Shown here one piece after another: positions 49,293 to 58,600 of a DNA stretch of 64,000 bases. A model generated the notes under the pieces. It searched no databases and was not told the origin of the DNA. It saw only the letters and a program-made list of their open reading frames with translations. The stretch spans positions 90,001-154,000 of the forward strand of contig JACWDR010000001.1 of NCBI GenBank assembly GCA_014653975.1. The letters run 5' to 3'. The DNA is from Pelagibacterales bacterium SAG-MED20 (GTDB lineage Bacteria; Pseudomonadota; Alphaproteobacteria; Pelagibacterales; Pelagibacteraceae). The first letter of the stretch is position 1; every line of letters starts with the position of its first letter. A program made the translations under genes and the position numbers.

Positions 49293-49489
49293 TATTTATC
49301 TGGATTAGTTAAAAAATCTAAAGTGATAGGCTTTGATGCATCTAAAGTTTTCTCTTGTTCTTTTTGTATCTTTGGGCCTTCTTTAGCTTCACGTTTTGCT
49401 TTTTTTTCTGCAAGCTTTTTTTCTCTCTTAGCTTGTTTTTCCATCAGCTTATTGCCTTTAGTAGATTTATAATCGTAATGAATTCCCAT
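49292..49489 (-). CDS. Small charged hypothetical protein (65 aa)
   Basis: ORF; MGIHYDYKSTKGNKLMEKQAKREKKLAEKKAKREAKEGPKI; stop overlaps the next ATG, upstream of dcd. Confidence 0.6.
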   Translation of the reverse strand: MGIHYDYKSTKGNKLMEKQAKREKKLAEKKAKREAKEGPKIQKEQEKTLDASKPITLDFLTNPDK

Positions 49490-49591
49490 AAAATATCCTT
49501 TGATACATATAAATCATTATATGAAAAAAATTAAGGCAATATTTTGAAAAAAATGATTTATTGTAGAAATACTTCAATAAATACCAAAATA

Positions 49592-49665
49592 GCCCCTATA
49601 GTTAAATGGTATAACGTGTCCATGGTAAGGATAAATTTTAAGTTCGATTCTTGATAGGGGCACCA
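49592..49665 (+). tRNA. tRNA-Thr (anticodon GGU), encoded CCA
   Basis: GCCCCTA-TA-GTTA-AATGGTA-TAAC-G-TGTCC-ATGGTAA-GGATA-...-TTCGATT-...-TAGGGGC-A-CCA cloverleaf. Confidence 0.95.
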
Positions 49666-49667
49666 AA

Positions 49668-50387
49668 CTATTTTTTATAGAATATTTTTTTCGCTATAAC
49701 TGTAATTACTAATAAGATTATAAATGCGAATAATGGAATATATATATCTGGTGAATATATTAAATCTATAATTTTTGGAGCTTCTAAATTTTGTTCTATA
49801 ATATTTTCAAGACCACTTCCAATAGAAACAACTAAAAATAATTGTGGTGTTAGTCCTATTAATGTTGCCCAAAAAAAATTACTTACCCTAACATTAAAAA
49901 TACAAGGTAAAACATTTGAGAGTGAAAAAGGAATTCCACCTATAAATCTATAAGCTATAAGATAAATAAATTCTGATTTTTTAAATTTTATTTCTAAATT
50001 TTTAAATCTTTTTAAAAACTTTTCTTTGATCACTTCTTTAAAAAAATAATTGCCCAACATATATAATATTGTAGCACCAATGGTCATTCCAATTACTAAA
50101 ATAAATGTTCCAAACCACTTACCAAAAATGAACCCTGATAAAAGTGCAACTGGCAAACCAAATCCAGCTAATACAACCCAAATAATTGTAGATATTAAAA
50201 ATATTGAACATATTAAAAACAAATTATTCTGCTTTAATCCAGAAAAATAATCTCTATTATTTTTGATAAATTCGTAACTTGTTAATTCTTCAAGGGTGAA
50301 TTTTGAAAAAAAAAAGTATAAAAATGAAGAAACAACTAGAAGATAAAATAAACCTAAAGTTATCTTAACTTTTTTTGATTTTTTCAT
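49668..50387 (-). CDS. TVP38/TMEM64 (DedA-like) family membrane protein
   Basis: ORF; GFGLPVALLSGFIFGKWFGTFILVIGMTIGATILYMLGNYFF, YRFIGGIPFSLSNVLPCIFNV. Confidence 0.87.
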   Translation of the reverse strand: MKKSKKVKITLGLFYLLVVSSFLYFFFSKFTLEELTSYEFIKNNRDYFSGLKQNNLFLICSIFLISTIIWVVLAGFGLPVALLSGFIFGKWFGTFILVIGMTIGATILYMLGNYFFKEVIKEKFLKRFKNLEIKFKKSEFIYLIAYRFIGGIPFSLSNVLPCIFNVRVSNFFWATLIGLTPQLFLVVSIGSGLENIIEQNLEAPKIIDLIYSPDIYIPLFAFIILLVITVIAKKIFYKK

Positions 50388-50478
50388 AATTTATTAGCGC
50401 TATTATAAAATCTTCTATTTGCTATTTATACATATAATTACTATAAAGGGCCAAATTTAATAAAATTAAATCAGGCTT

Positions 50479-50619
50479 ATGAAAAGAACGTATCAACCAT
50501 CAAATATTAAAAGAGCTAGAAAACATGGCTTTAGATCCAAAATGAAAACTAAAGGTGGAATTAAGCTCTTAGCTAGAAGAAGAGCAAAAGGTAGAAAATC
50601 TTTAACCGTATCTGTTTAA
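50479..50619 (+). CDS. rpmH: 50S ribosomal protein L34 (absent from the supplied ORF track)
   Basis: [46 protein letters not shown]; directly upstream of rnpA. Confidence 0.97.
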   Translation: MKRTYQPSNIKRARKHGFRSKMKTKGGIKLLARRRAKGRKSLTVSV

Positions 50620-50622
50620 TAA

Positions 50623-50967
50623 ATGAAAAGCAAAATTGTTGCTCTTTCTAAAAACGAAGATTTTAAAAATTTACTCAACAAGAAAAAAGTCTCAAATAAA
50701 TATATCACTTTATTTTTTGGATCAATTAAAGATAAAAATAATAAAAAACTAAATATTAGCTTCGTCACTAAAAAAAAGCAGATTAAAAGTGCAGTTAAAA
50801 GAAACAAAGTTAAGAGAAGACTAAGAAATATTATGAACGATTTAGTTAAAAAGATGTCAATAAACTTTAATTTATCTTACCTTGTAATAGCGAAAACAAC
50901 TATGCTAAACAATGAATATCAGGTAATAAAAGAAACTTTATTTCAAGATTTTAAAAGAATTAAATAA
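50623..50967 (+). CDS. rnpA: Ribonuclease P protein component
   Basis: ORF; AVKRNKVKRRLRNIM motif; between rpmH and yidD. Confidence 0.92.
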   Translation: MKSKIVALSKNEDFKNLLNKKKVSNKYITLFFGSIKDKNNKKLNISFVTKKKQIKSAVKRNKVKRRLRNIMNDLVKKMSINFNLSYLVIAKTTMLNNEYQVIKETLFQDFKRIK

Positions 50968-51209
50968 TGAAAATTATAGCAAATATTCTAATTAGCTTAA
51001 TCAAATTTTATAAAATGGTTATAAGTCCTTACATGGCTCCATCATGTAGATATTCACCTACTTGTAGCGACTACACAATTGACTGTCTAAAAACTTATGG
51101 GCTAATCAAAGGTATTTTTAAAGCAACAAAAAGAATCTTGTCTTGTCACCCTTTTTCTAAAAGAGACAGTTTTGATCCAGTGGTTAAAGAACTAAAGGTT
51201 AAAAGATAA
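50967..51209 (+). CDS. yidD: Membrane protein insertion efficiency factor
   Basis: ORF; FYKMVISPYMAPSCRYSPTCSDYTIDCLKTYGLIKG, RILSCHPFSK. Confidence 0.96.
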   Translation: MKIIANILISLIKFYKMVISPYMAPSCRYSPTCSDYTIDCLKTYGLIKGIFKATKRILSCHPFSKRDSFDPVVKELKVKR

Positions 51210-52885
51210 TGGATAGTAAAAATGTAATAGCTGCTATTTCATTAAGTGCTGCTGTTATAATTCTTTATAGTCTTTTTTTTCAACCGGACCCTGAAGCAAT
51301 AAAACAAAATTTAGCAGAACCAAAAAAAATTGAAACTAATACTGATACACCCAGTCTAGATAAAAATGAAAAAATTACAAAACTTTCAAGACAAGATGCA
51401 TTAAAAGAAGATGAAAGGGTTAAATTTGAAAATAACAGTATAATTGGATCTATTTCTCTAAAAGGAGCAACAATAGATGATTTAACTTTTAAAAATTACA
51501 ATTCTGAACTTAAAGGTAATGAAAAAGTAATTTTACTAAGTCCAAGACATGTTGATGAAGGATATATAATTGAAAGTGGTTTTGTAACAACTAATAAAAA
51601 TATAGACGTACCTGATGCATCTACAGTTTGGAAAATTTCAGGAAATAGAAAATTAACTGTTAATAACCCAATAAAATTATCATGGAGCAATACTCAGGGT
51701 ATTACATTTGAAAAACATTTGACTTTGGATGATAAATTTCTGTTTACTGTAACAGAAAAGATAATTAATAAATCAGATAAATCATATAATTTTTACTCAT
51801 ACGGACAAATAATTAGAAATAAAATTCCTAAAATTTCAGGTTTTTATATACTTCATGAAGGATTTTTATCTGTACTTGATGATGAATTAGTTGAAGAAGA
51901 TTATGATGATATTCAAGAAAAGAAATTTACACGAACAGCACAAGAGGGATTTGTGGGTATTTCAGATAAATATTGGATTACATCAGTTATTCCAAAAAAA
52001 GGTATGGAATTTAAAACAACTTTTGATTATAAAAATAAATTTCGCGCTAATTACATATCTACTCAAGGTACAGAAGTTGGTCCAAATAGTTCTATTGAGG
52101 AAGAGATCCAAATTATAACTGCTGCAAAGAGAGTAAACATAATAGATGGTTATGCAGAAAACTTAAAAATAAATAAATTTGATCTAGTTATTGATTGGGG
52201 CTTTATGTACTTCATAACAAAACCATTATTTTTTGCTCTAGACTATTTTTTTAAATTGCTTGGCAACTATGGCTTGGCAATTATTGCTGTTACAATTTGT
52301 ATTAGATTGGCCTTTTTTCCTCTTGCTAATTTTAGCTTCAAGAGTATGGGTAAAATGAAACTTTTAGCACCAGAAATGGCAAGATTAAAAGAACTTCATA
52401 AAGATGATAAAATGAAACTACAACAGGCAATGATGGCTCTTTATAAAAAAGAAAAAGTTAACCCTATGAGTGGATGCTTACCTATATTAGTGCAAATTCC
52501 AGTTTTCTTTGCATTTTATAAAATTCTTTTTGTAACTTTAGAAATGCGTCATATGCCTTTCTATGGTTGGATAAAAGATTTAAGTGATAGAGATCCCACT
52601 TCAGTATTTAATCTTTTTGGATTAATTCCATGGGATCCACCATCATTCTTATTAATAGGTGCTTGGCCAATCATCATGGGTATCACAATGTATATCCAAC
52701 AAAAATTAAATCCAACTCCTCCAGATCCAATACAAGCCAAAATATTCATGTTTTTTCCATTATTTCTGACTGTAATACTTGCTCCTTTTGCTGCTGGTCT
52801 CGTTATTTACTGGTCATTCAATAATATATTCACAATGATACAGCAGTATATTGTACAAAGAAAAATGACTGTTAAAACAACTTAA
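51209..52885 (+). CDS. yidC: Membrane protein insertase YidC
   Basis: ORF; periplasmic domain plus DYFFKLLGNYGLAIIAVTICIRLAFFPLANFSFKSMGKMKLL. Confidence 0.97.
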   Translation: MDSKNVIAAISLSAAVIILYSLFFQPDPEAIKQNLAEPKKIETNTDTPSLDKNEKITKLSRQDALKEDERVKFENNSIIGSISLKGATIDDLTFKNYNSELKGNEKVILLSPRHVDEGYIIESGFVTTNKNIDVPDASTVWKISGNRKLTVNNPIKLSWSNTQGITFEKHLTLDDKFLFTVTEKIINKSDKSYNFYSYGQIIRNKIPKISGFYILHEGFLSVLDDELVEEDYDDIQEKKFTRTAQEGFVGISDKYWITSVIPKKGMEFKTTFDYKNKFRANYISTQGTEVGPNSSIEEEIQIITAAKRVNIIDGYAENLKINKFDLVIDWGFMYFITKPLFFALDYFFKLLGNYGLAIIAVTICIRLAFFPLANFSFKSMGKMKLLAPEMARLKELHKDDKMKLQQAMMALYKKEKVNPMSGCLPILVQIPVFFAFYKILFVTLEMRHMPFYGWIKDLSDRDPTSVFNLFGLIPWDPPSFLLIGAWPIIMGITMYIQQKLNPTPPDPIQAKIFMFFPLFLTVILAPFAAGLVIYWSFNNIFTMIQQYIVQRKMTVKTT

Positions 52886-53753
52886 ATGTCATTGTTAAAA
52901 GAAGAAGATTTAATAAATATCTTACCTAAAAATGGTCCAACAGTTGAAGAAACTATCAAATATTTAGAAAAATATACTCAAGATTTTATTATAATTAAAA
53001 TGGGGGGCTCTGTTCTCTCTAATAAAAATTTATTTAATAATCTAATTCAAGACATTGTTATTTTAAGAAAATTAGGTTTATCTGTCTTTTTAATTCATGG
53101 AGGTGGATCTAAAATTTCAAAAAAATTAAATGATCTAAATATTCAAAGTAATTTTATTGATGGTTTAAGAGTTACTGATGATAAGATTATAGATATTGTA
53201 GAAGATGTATTGGTTGAATTTAATAAGGAAATTGTTGATGCTTTAAAAAATCAGTCTTGTAGTGCTAAAGGAATTTCTTCAAAAGAAAATAATTTAATAA
53301 TTGTTAAGCCTGAAAACGATATATTGGGCTTTGTGGGTAAACCTACAAAGATTCACGTCAATACTATAAACGAAATTATAAAAGCTAATGAAGTACCAGT
53401 TATTGCATCATTAGGATTGGATGAAAAAAATCAAACCTTTAATATAAATGCAGACAGCGTTGCTGGCGCAATTGCAAAAAAAATTTAAGGCTAGAAGATT
53501 GTTGATGCTAAGTGATGTTGAAGGAGTATTAAACAGAGATAAAAAACTAATTTCTGAAATTAATTCAGAAGAGGCTAAACAAATGATTAAAGATGGAGTT
53601 ATATCAGGAGGAATGATACCTAAAATCAATAATTGCATAGATGTTGCAAAAAATGGTGTCAAAGCCGTATGCATCATTGATGGCAGAAAAAGCCATTCAA
53701 TACTTTTTGAACTACTTTCTGATAAAGGTTCTGGGACTTTAATAAGAGAATGA
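52886..53753 (+). CDS. argB: Acetylglutamate kinase, split by a frameshift at an A8 run (about 53466-53473)
   Basis: Frame 1 (52886-53488) gives IIKMGGSVL...VFLIHGGGSKIS...FNINADSVAGAIAKK then stops; the next frame (ORF 53448-53753) continues KKFKARRLLMLSDVEGVLNRDKKLISEI...GGMIPKINNCI...GRKSHSILFELLSDKGSGTLI. Confidence 0.9.
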
Positions 53754-54421
53754 AAAATTTAATAAATATTAAATATTGGATTTTTGACCTAGATAACACA
53801 CTCTATTCTGGACAAACAAAAGTATTTTCTGAGGTAGATAAAAAGATGAGTGCATTCATATCAAGAAAGATGAGTGTAGATTTAATTAAGGCTAAAGAAA
53901 TCCAGAAAAAATATTTTTATGAATATGGAACAACATTATCGGGATTAATGAAGCAAGATGACATTGATCCTCATGAATTTCTAGAATTTGTACACGATAT
54001 AGATATTAGCTGGCTGCCAAAAGATATAAAGTTAAAAGAAGAGTTAATAAAAATTAAAGAAAAGAAATATATATTTACCAATGGATCTCACGCACACGTA
54101 AAGAATGTAACAAAACAATTGGGTATTGATGGTTTATTTGATGGAGCTTTTGATATAGTAGATGCTAACTTTGTTCCAAAACCTCATGCTGATCCTTACA
54201 AAAAAATAATAAAAAAATTTAATATAGATCCATCAAAATCAATATTAATTGAAGATATTGCTCATAATTTAGAACAAGCAAAAAAAATAGGAATGAAAAC
54301 ATGTTGGCTTGAAAATGAGGAAGCTTTTGCAAAAAAAGATGCTAATAAACCCTATATTGATTATAAGATTAAGAGCTTGCCTTCTTTTCTTCAAGAAATT
54401 AATATATTAAAAGCAGCATAA
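53750..54421 (+). CDS. HAD-family pyrimidine 5'-nucleotidase (SSM1/Sdt1-like)
   Basis: ORF; WIFDLDNTLYSGQTKVFSEVDKKM, FTNGSHAHVKNV, KPHADPYKKIIKKFNIDPSKSILIEDIAHNLEQAKKIGMKT. Confidence 0.88.
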   Translation: MKNLINIKYWIFDLDNTLYSGQTKVFSEVDKKMSAFISRKMSVDLIKAKEIQKKYFYEYGTTLSGLMKQDDIDPHEFLEFVHDIDISWLPKDIKLKEELIKIKEKKYIFTNGSHAHVKNVTKQLGIDGLFDGAFDIVDANFVPKPHADPYKKIIKKFNIDPSKSILIEDIAHNLEQAKKIGMKTCWLENEEAFAKKDANKPYIDYKIKSLPSFLQEINILKAA

Positions 54422-54443
54422 ACCAATCTAATAATAAAAAAAT

Positions 54444-55274
54444 ATGACAAAATTTAAAAAAATAATTAATGATGCTTGGGATAATAAAGATCAAGTAAAT
54501 CAAAATTCGGATAAAAACTTAAAGGATGCAATTAGCCTAATTCTTGAAGACCTGGATAGTGGAAAAGCAAGAGTAGCTGAAAAAATAAATGGTGAGTGGA
54601 TTACTCATCAACATATTAAAAAGGCTATCATGTTAAGTTTTAGAATTCATGGTATGGAAACATTAACCGGACCTTATAGTGCTTGGCATGACAAGGCCCA
54701 TTTACTAAAAGGTAAAACAGCAGGATGGACAAAAGATGACTTTGAAAAAGCTGGTTTTAGAATGGTACCCAACTCTCCAGTTAGAAAGGGATCTTTCATA
54801 GGAAAAAATGCTGTCTTAATGCCATGCTATGTAAATATTGGAGCTTATATTGATGAAGGTACTATGATGGATACTTTCAGTCGTGCTGGCAGCTGTTGTC
54901 AGATAGGAAAAAACTGTCATATATCTGCTGGCTCTGGAATTGGAGGTGTTTTAGAACCTGCTCAAGCACTACCCACAATCATTGAGGACAATGTATTTGT
55001 TGGAGCAATGTCTGAAGTAGTGGAGGGAGTAATAGTCGGAGAGGGCTCTGTATTAAGCATGGGAATGTATATTGGTCAATCAACCAAGATTGTTAATAGA
55101 AAAACAGGTAAAATTATATATGGTAAAATACCACCTTATTCAGTTGTAGTACCTGGGTCTTTACCAGATAAAAATAACCCTTCAGCACCTTCTTTATATT
55201 GTGCTGTAATTATTAAACAAGTTGATGAAAAAACTAGATCAAAAACTTCTGTTAATGATTTATTGAGAGATTAA
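54444..55274 (+). CDS. dapD: 2,3,4,5-tetrahydropyridine-2,6-dicarboxylate N-succinyltransferase
   Basis: ORF; left-handed beta-helix; VRKGSFIGKNAVLMPCYVNIGAYIDEGTMMDTFSRAGSCCQIGKNCHISAGSGIGGVLEP. Confidence 0.97.
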   Translation: MTKFKKIINDAWDNKDQVNQNSDKNLKDAISLILEDLDSGKARVAEKINGEWITHQHIKKAIMLSFRIHGMETLTGPYSAWHDKAHLLKGKTAGWTKDDFEKAGFRMVPNSPVRKGSFIGKNAVLMPCYVNIGAYIDEGTMMDTFSRAGSCCQIGKNCHISAGSGIGGVLEPAQALPTIIEDNVFVGAMSEVVEGVIVGEGSVLSMGMYIGQSTKIVNRKTGKIIYGKIPPYSVVVPGSLPDKNNPSAPSLYCAVIIKQVDEKTRSKTSVNDLLRD

Positions 55275-55275
55275 A

Positions 55276-56430
55276 ATGCTAATTTACAATGAAATTACAC
55301 TCGCAAAGCAGCTAATAAAATTTCCAAGCATTACACCAATTGATGCTGGGGTAATGAAATTTTTAGCAAAAAAACTTACTGCTATTGGGTTCAATTGTAA
55401 AATTTTAGAGTTTAAAGACAAAAACTCTCAACCAGTAAAAAATTTATACGCAAGACTTGGTAAATCTCAACCAAACTTTATGTTTGCAGGCCATTTAGAT
55501 GTCGTACCTCCCGGAAACCTAAAGGATTGGACTGTTAAACCTTTCAGACCTGCTATTAAAAAAAATCATCTCATCGGAAGAGGAGCAAATGACATGAAAA
55601 GTGCAATTGCAAGCTGGGTTGTTGCTGTAAATAATTTTATATCAAATAATAAAAAAATTAATGGCTCTATTAGTTTACTAATTACTGGTGACGAAGAAGG
55701 TGTTGCGATCAATGGAACTAAAAAAGTTGTTGATTTCTTAAAAAACAAAAAAGAAAAAGTAGATTTTTGTTTAGTTGGTGAACCAACTAATCCTAATAAA
55801 CTTGGTGAAATGATTAAAATTGGAAGAAGAGGCAGTATTACTGGAGAGTTAACAGTGATTGGATCTCAAGGTCATGTTGCATACCCTCACCGTGCAAATA
55901 ATCCATCTACTACAATAATCAAAATTCTAAATGAAATAAAAAAAATAAAATTTGATAAAGGAACAAAAGATTTCCAACCTACAAATTTAGAAGTGACTAA
56001 AATTAATATCGATAATACTGCAGATAATATTATTCCAGGTATTGCAAAAGCTACGTTTAATATAAGGTTTAATAATAAATATTCATCTTCAAGCTTAAAA
56101 AATAAATTAAATAAAACTTTTAAAAAAATTACTAAAAAAGATAAGTCTAATTTTAAAATAGAATACCGAATATCAGGAGAATCTTTTTTAACTAAACCTA
56201 ATAAAACTACTTACATGATTCAAAATGTTATTAAAAAGATTACCAAAATTAAACCTCAATTATCTACAACTGGAGGAACTTCAGATGCAAGATTCATTAG
56301 AAAGATTGCTCCATGTTTAGAGTTTGGTCTAGTAGGAAAAACAATGCACAAAGTAGATGAGGCAGTTTCTATTTCAGATTTAAAAAAATTAACAAAAATA
56401 TATACTGAGATTCTTAATAATTATTTTTAA
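55276..56430 (+). CDS. dapE: Succinyl-diaminopimelate desuccinylase
   Basis: ORF; FAGHLDVVPPG, GRGANDMKSAIASWV, TGDEEG, TTGGTSDARFI. Confidence 0.96.
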   Translation: MLIYNEITLAKQLIKFPSITPIDAGVMKFLAKKLTAIGFNCKILEFKDKNSQPVKNLYARLGKSQPNFMFAGHLDVVPPGNLKDWTVKPFRPAIKKNHLIGRGANDMKSAIASWVVAVNNFISNNKKINGSISLLITGDEEGVAINGTKKVVDFLKNKKEKVDFCLVGEPTNPNKLGEMIKIGRRGSITGELTVIGSQGHVAYPHRANNPSTTIIKILNEIKKIKFDKGTKDFQPTNLEVTKINIDNTADNIIPGIAKATFNIRFNNKYSSSSLKNKLNKTFKKITKKDKSNFKIEYRISGESFLTKPNKTTYMIQNVIKKITKIKPQLSTTGGTSDARFIRKIAPCLEFGLVGKTMHKVDEAVSISDLKKLTKIYTEILNNYF

Positions 56431-57359
56431 TGAAAACTGGTTTAATAACCTCTGATACTTATCAAAATCATAATACTGGTGATGGACATCCAGAAAAAAT
56501 TGATAGAGTTACAGCAATTATAGATAATTTCAAAAAATTAAATAATAAAGATCTAATTTGGAAAAAACCTTCAATATTTGATAAAACACTTTTGGAGATA
56601 ACTCATAATTCTGAATACATAAATTTTGTACAAGGATCTTTTCCAAAGAAAGGCTTATCTTTTTTAGATGGAGATACAATTGTCTCCCCAGGTAGTAAAG
56701 AAGCTACATCAGATGCTGTCGGATCAATAATTACAGCAATAGATGGAGTTCAAAATAATGAATTTAAAAATGCTTTTTGTGCCGTCAGACCCCCAGGGCA
56801 CCATGCAGAAAAAAATAAAGCTATGGGATTTTGTATTTATAATAATGTAGCTGTTGGAGCTAATTATTTAATAGATGAGTATAGATTTAAAAAAATTGCT
56901 ATAATAGATTTTGATGTTCACCACGGAAATGGAACCCAAGATATTTTTTATGATAATGAAAAAGTTTTATATATTTCAACTCATCAATTTCCTTATTATC
57001 CAGGGTCAGGTACTGAGCGAGAGAAAGGTAAGTATAATAACATATTAAATATTCCACTACCAGCAGGTACTTCATCACAAGAATATTTAAATGCTTATGA
57101 GTTTGTGCTAAAAAAAATAGAAGAGTTTAAACCTGAGTTTATATTACTTTCTGCAGGTTTTGATGCCCATAAAGACGATCCTTTAGCTCAATTTCAACTT
57201 GAGAGTAAAGACTTTTATGAAATTACAAAAAGAACTTTAGAGTTATCCAAATTACACTGTAATGGAAAAGTTGTTTCAATTTTAGAAGGTGGCTATGATC
57301 TTAATGCACTTAAAGAGAGTACAGCAATGCATGTCAACGCTTTATTAGAATTTAATTGA
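56430..57359 (+). CDS. Histone deacetylase-superfamily deacetylase
   Basis: ORF; AVRPPGHHAEKNKAMGFCIYNNVAVGA, IDFDVHHGNGTQDIFY, LLSAGFDAHKDDPLAQ, EGGYDL. Confidence 0.93.
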   Translation: MKTGLITSDTYQNHNTGDGHPEKIDRVTAIIDNFKKLNNKDLIWKKPSIFDKTLLEITHNSEYINFVQGSFPKKGLSFLDGDTIVSPGSKEATSDAVGSIITAIDGVQNNEFKNAFCAVRPPGHHAEKNKAMGFCIYNNVAVGANYLIDEYRFKKIAIIDFDVHHGNGTQDIFYDNEKVLYISTHQFPYYPGSGTEREKGKYNNILNIPLPAGTSSQEYLNAYEFVLKKIEEFKPEFILLSAGFDAHKDDPLAQFQLESKDFYEITKRTLELSKLHCNGKVVSILEGGYDLNALKESTAMHVNALLEFN

Positions 57360-57390
57360 TAATTATTTAATAAGCATTAAATAGCTTCCT

Positions 57391-57870
57391 ATGAAACCAT
57401 ACAGAATTAAAAAATCAAATATAGATAAAAGAGGTCGTGGTCTTTATGCAATTAGAGATATTAAAGAAGGTGATAGAATAATTAATTATGTTGGAAAAAT
57501 TATTACTAAAAAGCAAACTGAGGAATCTAAAAAATTTGATAATGCAAAACCAATTTATCTTTTCAACTTAAACAAAAAATACGATCTTGATGGTGATGTA
57601 TCATGGAATACCGCTCGTTTAATTAATCACTCTTGCTCTAACAACTGTGATTATAACGGAACAGGATTAAAATTATGGGTAGTTGCTATAAAAGATATCA
57701 AAAAAGGTGAAGAGCTTACCTGTGACTATGGGTTTGGTTACGATGAAGACTATAAACAATTTCCATGTAAATGTGGTTCTAAAAACTGTTGTGGCTATAT
57801 TGTTCGAGCTGAGTCAAGATGGAGAATTAATAAAAAATTTAGTATTGGTCGACAACAATCTAATAAATAA
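57391..57870 (+). CDS. SET-domain lysine methyltransferase-like protein
   Basis: ORF; KRGRGLYAIRDIKEGDRIINYVG, NTARLINHSCSNNC, KKGEELTCDYGFGY, post-SET-like CKCGSKNCCGYI. Confidence 0.92.
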   Translation: MKPYRIKKSNIDKRGRGLYAIRDIKEGDRIINYVGKIITKKQTEESKKFDNAKPIYLFNLNKKYDLDGDVSWNTARLINHSCSNNCDYNGTGLKLWVVAIKDIKKGEELTCDYGFGYDEDYKQFPCKCGSKNCCGYIVRAESRWRINKKFSIGRQQSNK

Positions 57871-58600
57871 CTTTTTCTAAAAATAATCCTTCAGCTGGTG
57901 CAGGGGGAGCACAAAGTGCTCTTTTTTTAGATTTAAAAACAAAGTCAAATTTTTTCAAATCCCATTTTTTTTCAGCTAAATATTTTAGACAACCAACCAT
58001 TGACCTAACTTGTTGTTGTAAAAATGATTGAGATTTAAATTGTATTTCAATTCTTCCTTTATTTGATTTTATTTTAATTGATTTCATAGTTCGAATTGGA
58101 CTTTTAGCATTACAACTTGAAGATCTGAATGTAGAAAAATCTTTTGTTCCCAAAAGTTTTTTTGCACCTTTTTTCATTAACAAGATATCTAACTCTTTAA
58201 TTATATGCCAACATCGGCCCTTTTCTATAGAAGGTTTACTCAATCGATTGAAAATTACATAAGTATAAATCCTTTGTTTTGCAGAAAATCTTGCATGAAA
58301 ATTATTGTTTTTTTTTTTAATTTTTATAATTGAAATATTCATGTTATTTACAAAGTAATTTGCTGATTTTAGAAATTTATCTAAATTTTGAATTTCTTGT
58401 TTGCATTCAAAATGTGCTGATTGTTCAATAGCATGAACTCCTGAATCTGTTCTCCCAGATCCAATCAATACTATTTTTTCTCTTAAAAGATTAGATAGAC
58501 TTCTTTGAATTAATTTTTGAATTGATCTTCCTTTTGATTGAATTTGCCAACCAACAAAATTAGTTCCGACATATTCAATTAAAATTTGATATTTATACAT
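57860..58600 (-). CDS. truA: tRNA pseudouridine(38-40) synthase
   Basis: ORF; YVGTNFVGWQIQ, GSGRTDSGVHAIEQSAHF, QSFLQQQVRSMVG. Confidence 0.96.
   Translation of the reverse strand: MYKYQILIEYVGTNFVGWQIQSKGRSIQKLIQRSLSNLLREKIVLIGSGRTDSGVHAIEQSAHFECKQEIQNLDKFLKSANYFVNNMNISIIKIKKKNNNFHARFSAKQRIYTYVIFNRLSKPSIEKGRCWHIIKELDILLMKKGAKKLLGTKDFSTFRSSSCNAKSPIRTMKSIKIKSNKGRIEIQFKSQSFLQQQVRSMVGCLKYLAEKKWDLKKFDFVFKSKKRALCAPPAPAEGLFLEKVIY

Noticed and set aside
51891-52118. ORFs 51891-52118 + and 52630-52824 + within yidC
   Set aside because: Out-of-frame ORFs within an intact yidC; no motif support.
53466-53490. Programmed -1 ribosomal frameshift at A AAA AAA in argB
   Set aside because: The -1 frame reads AAT TTA AGG CTA GAA GAT TGT TGA and stops; only a +1 shift (or loss of one A) restores ArgB.
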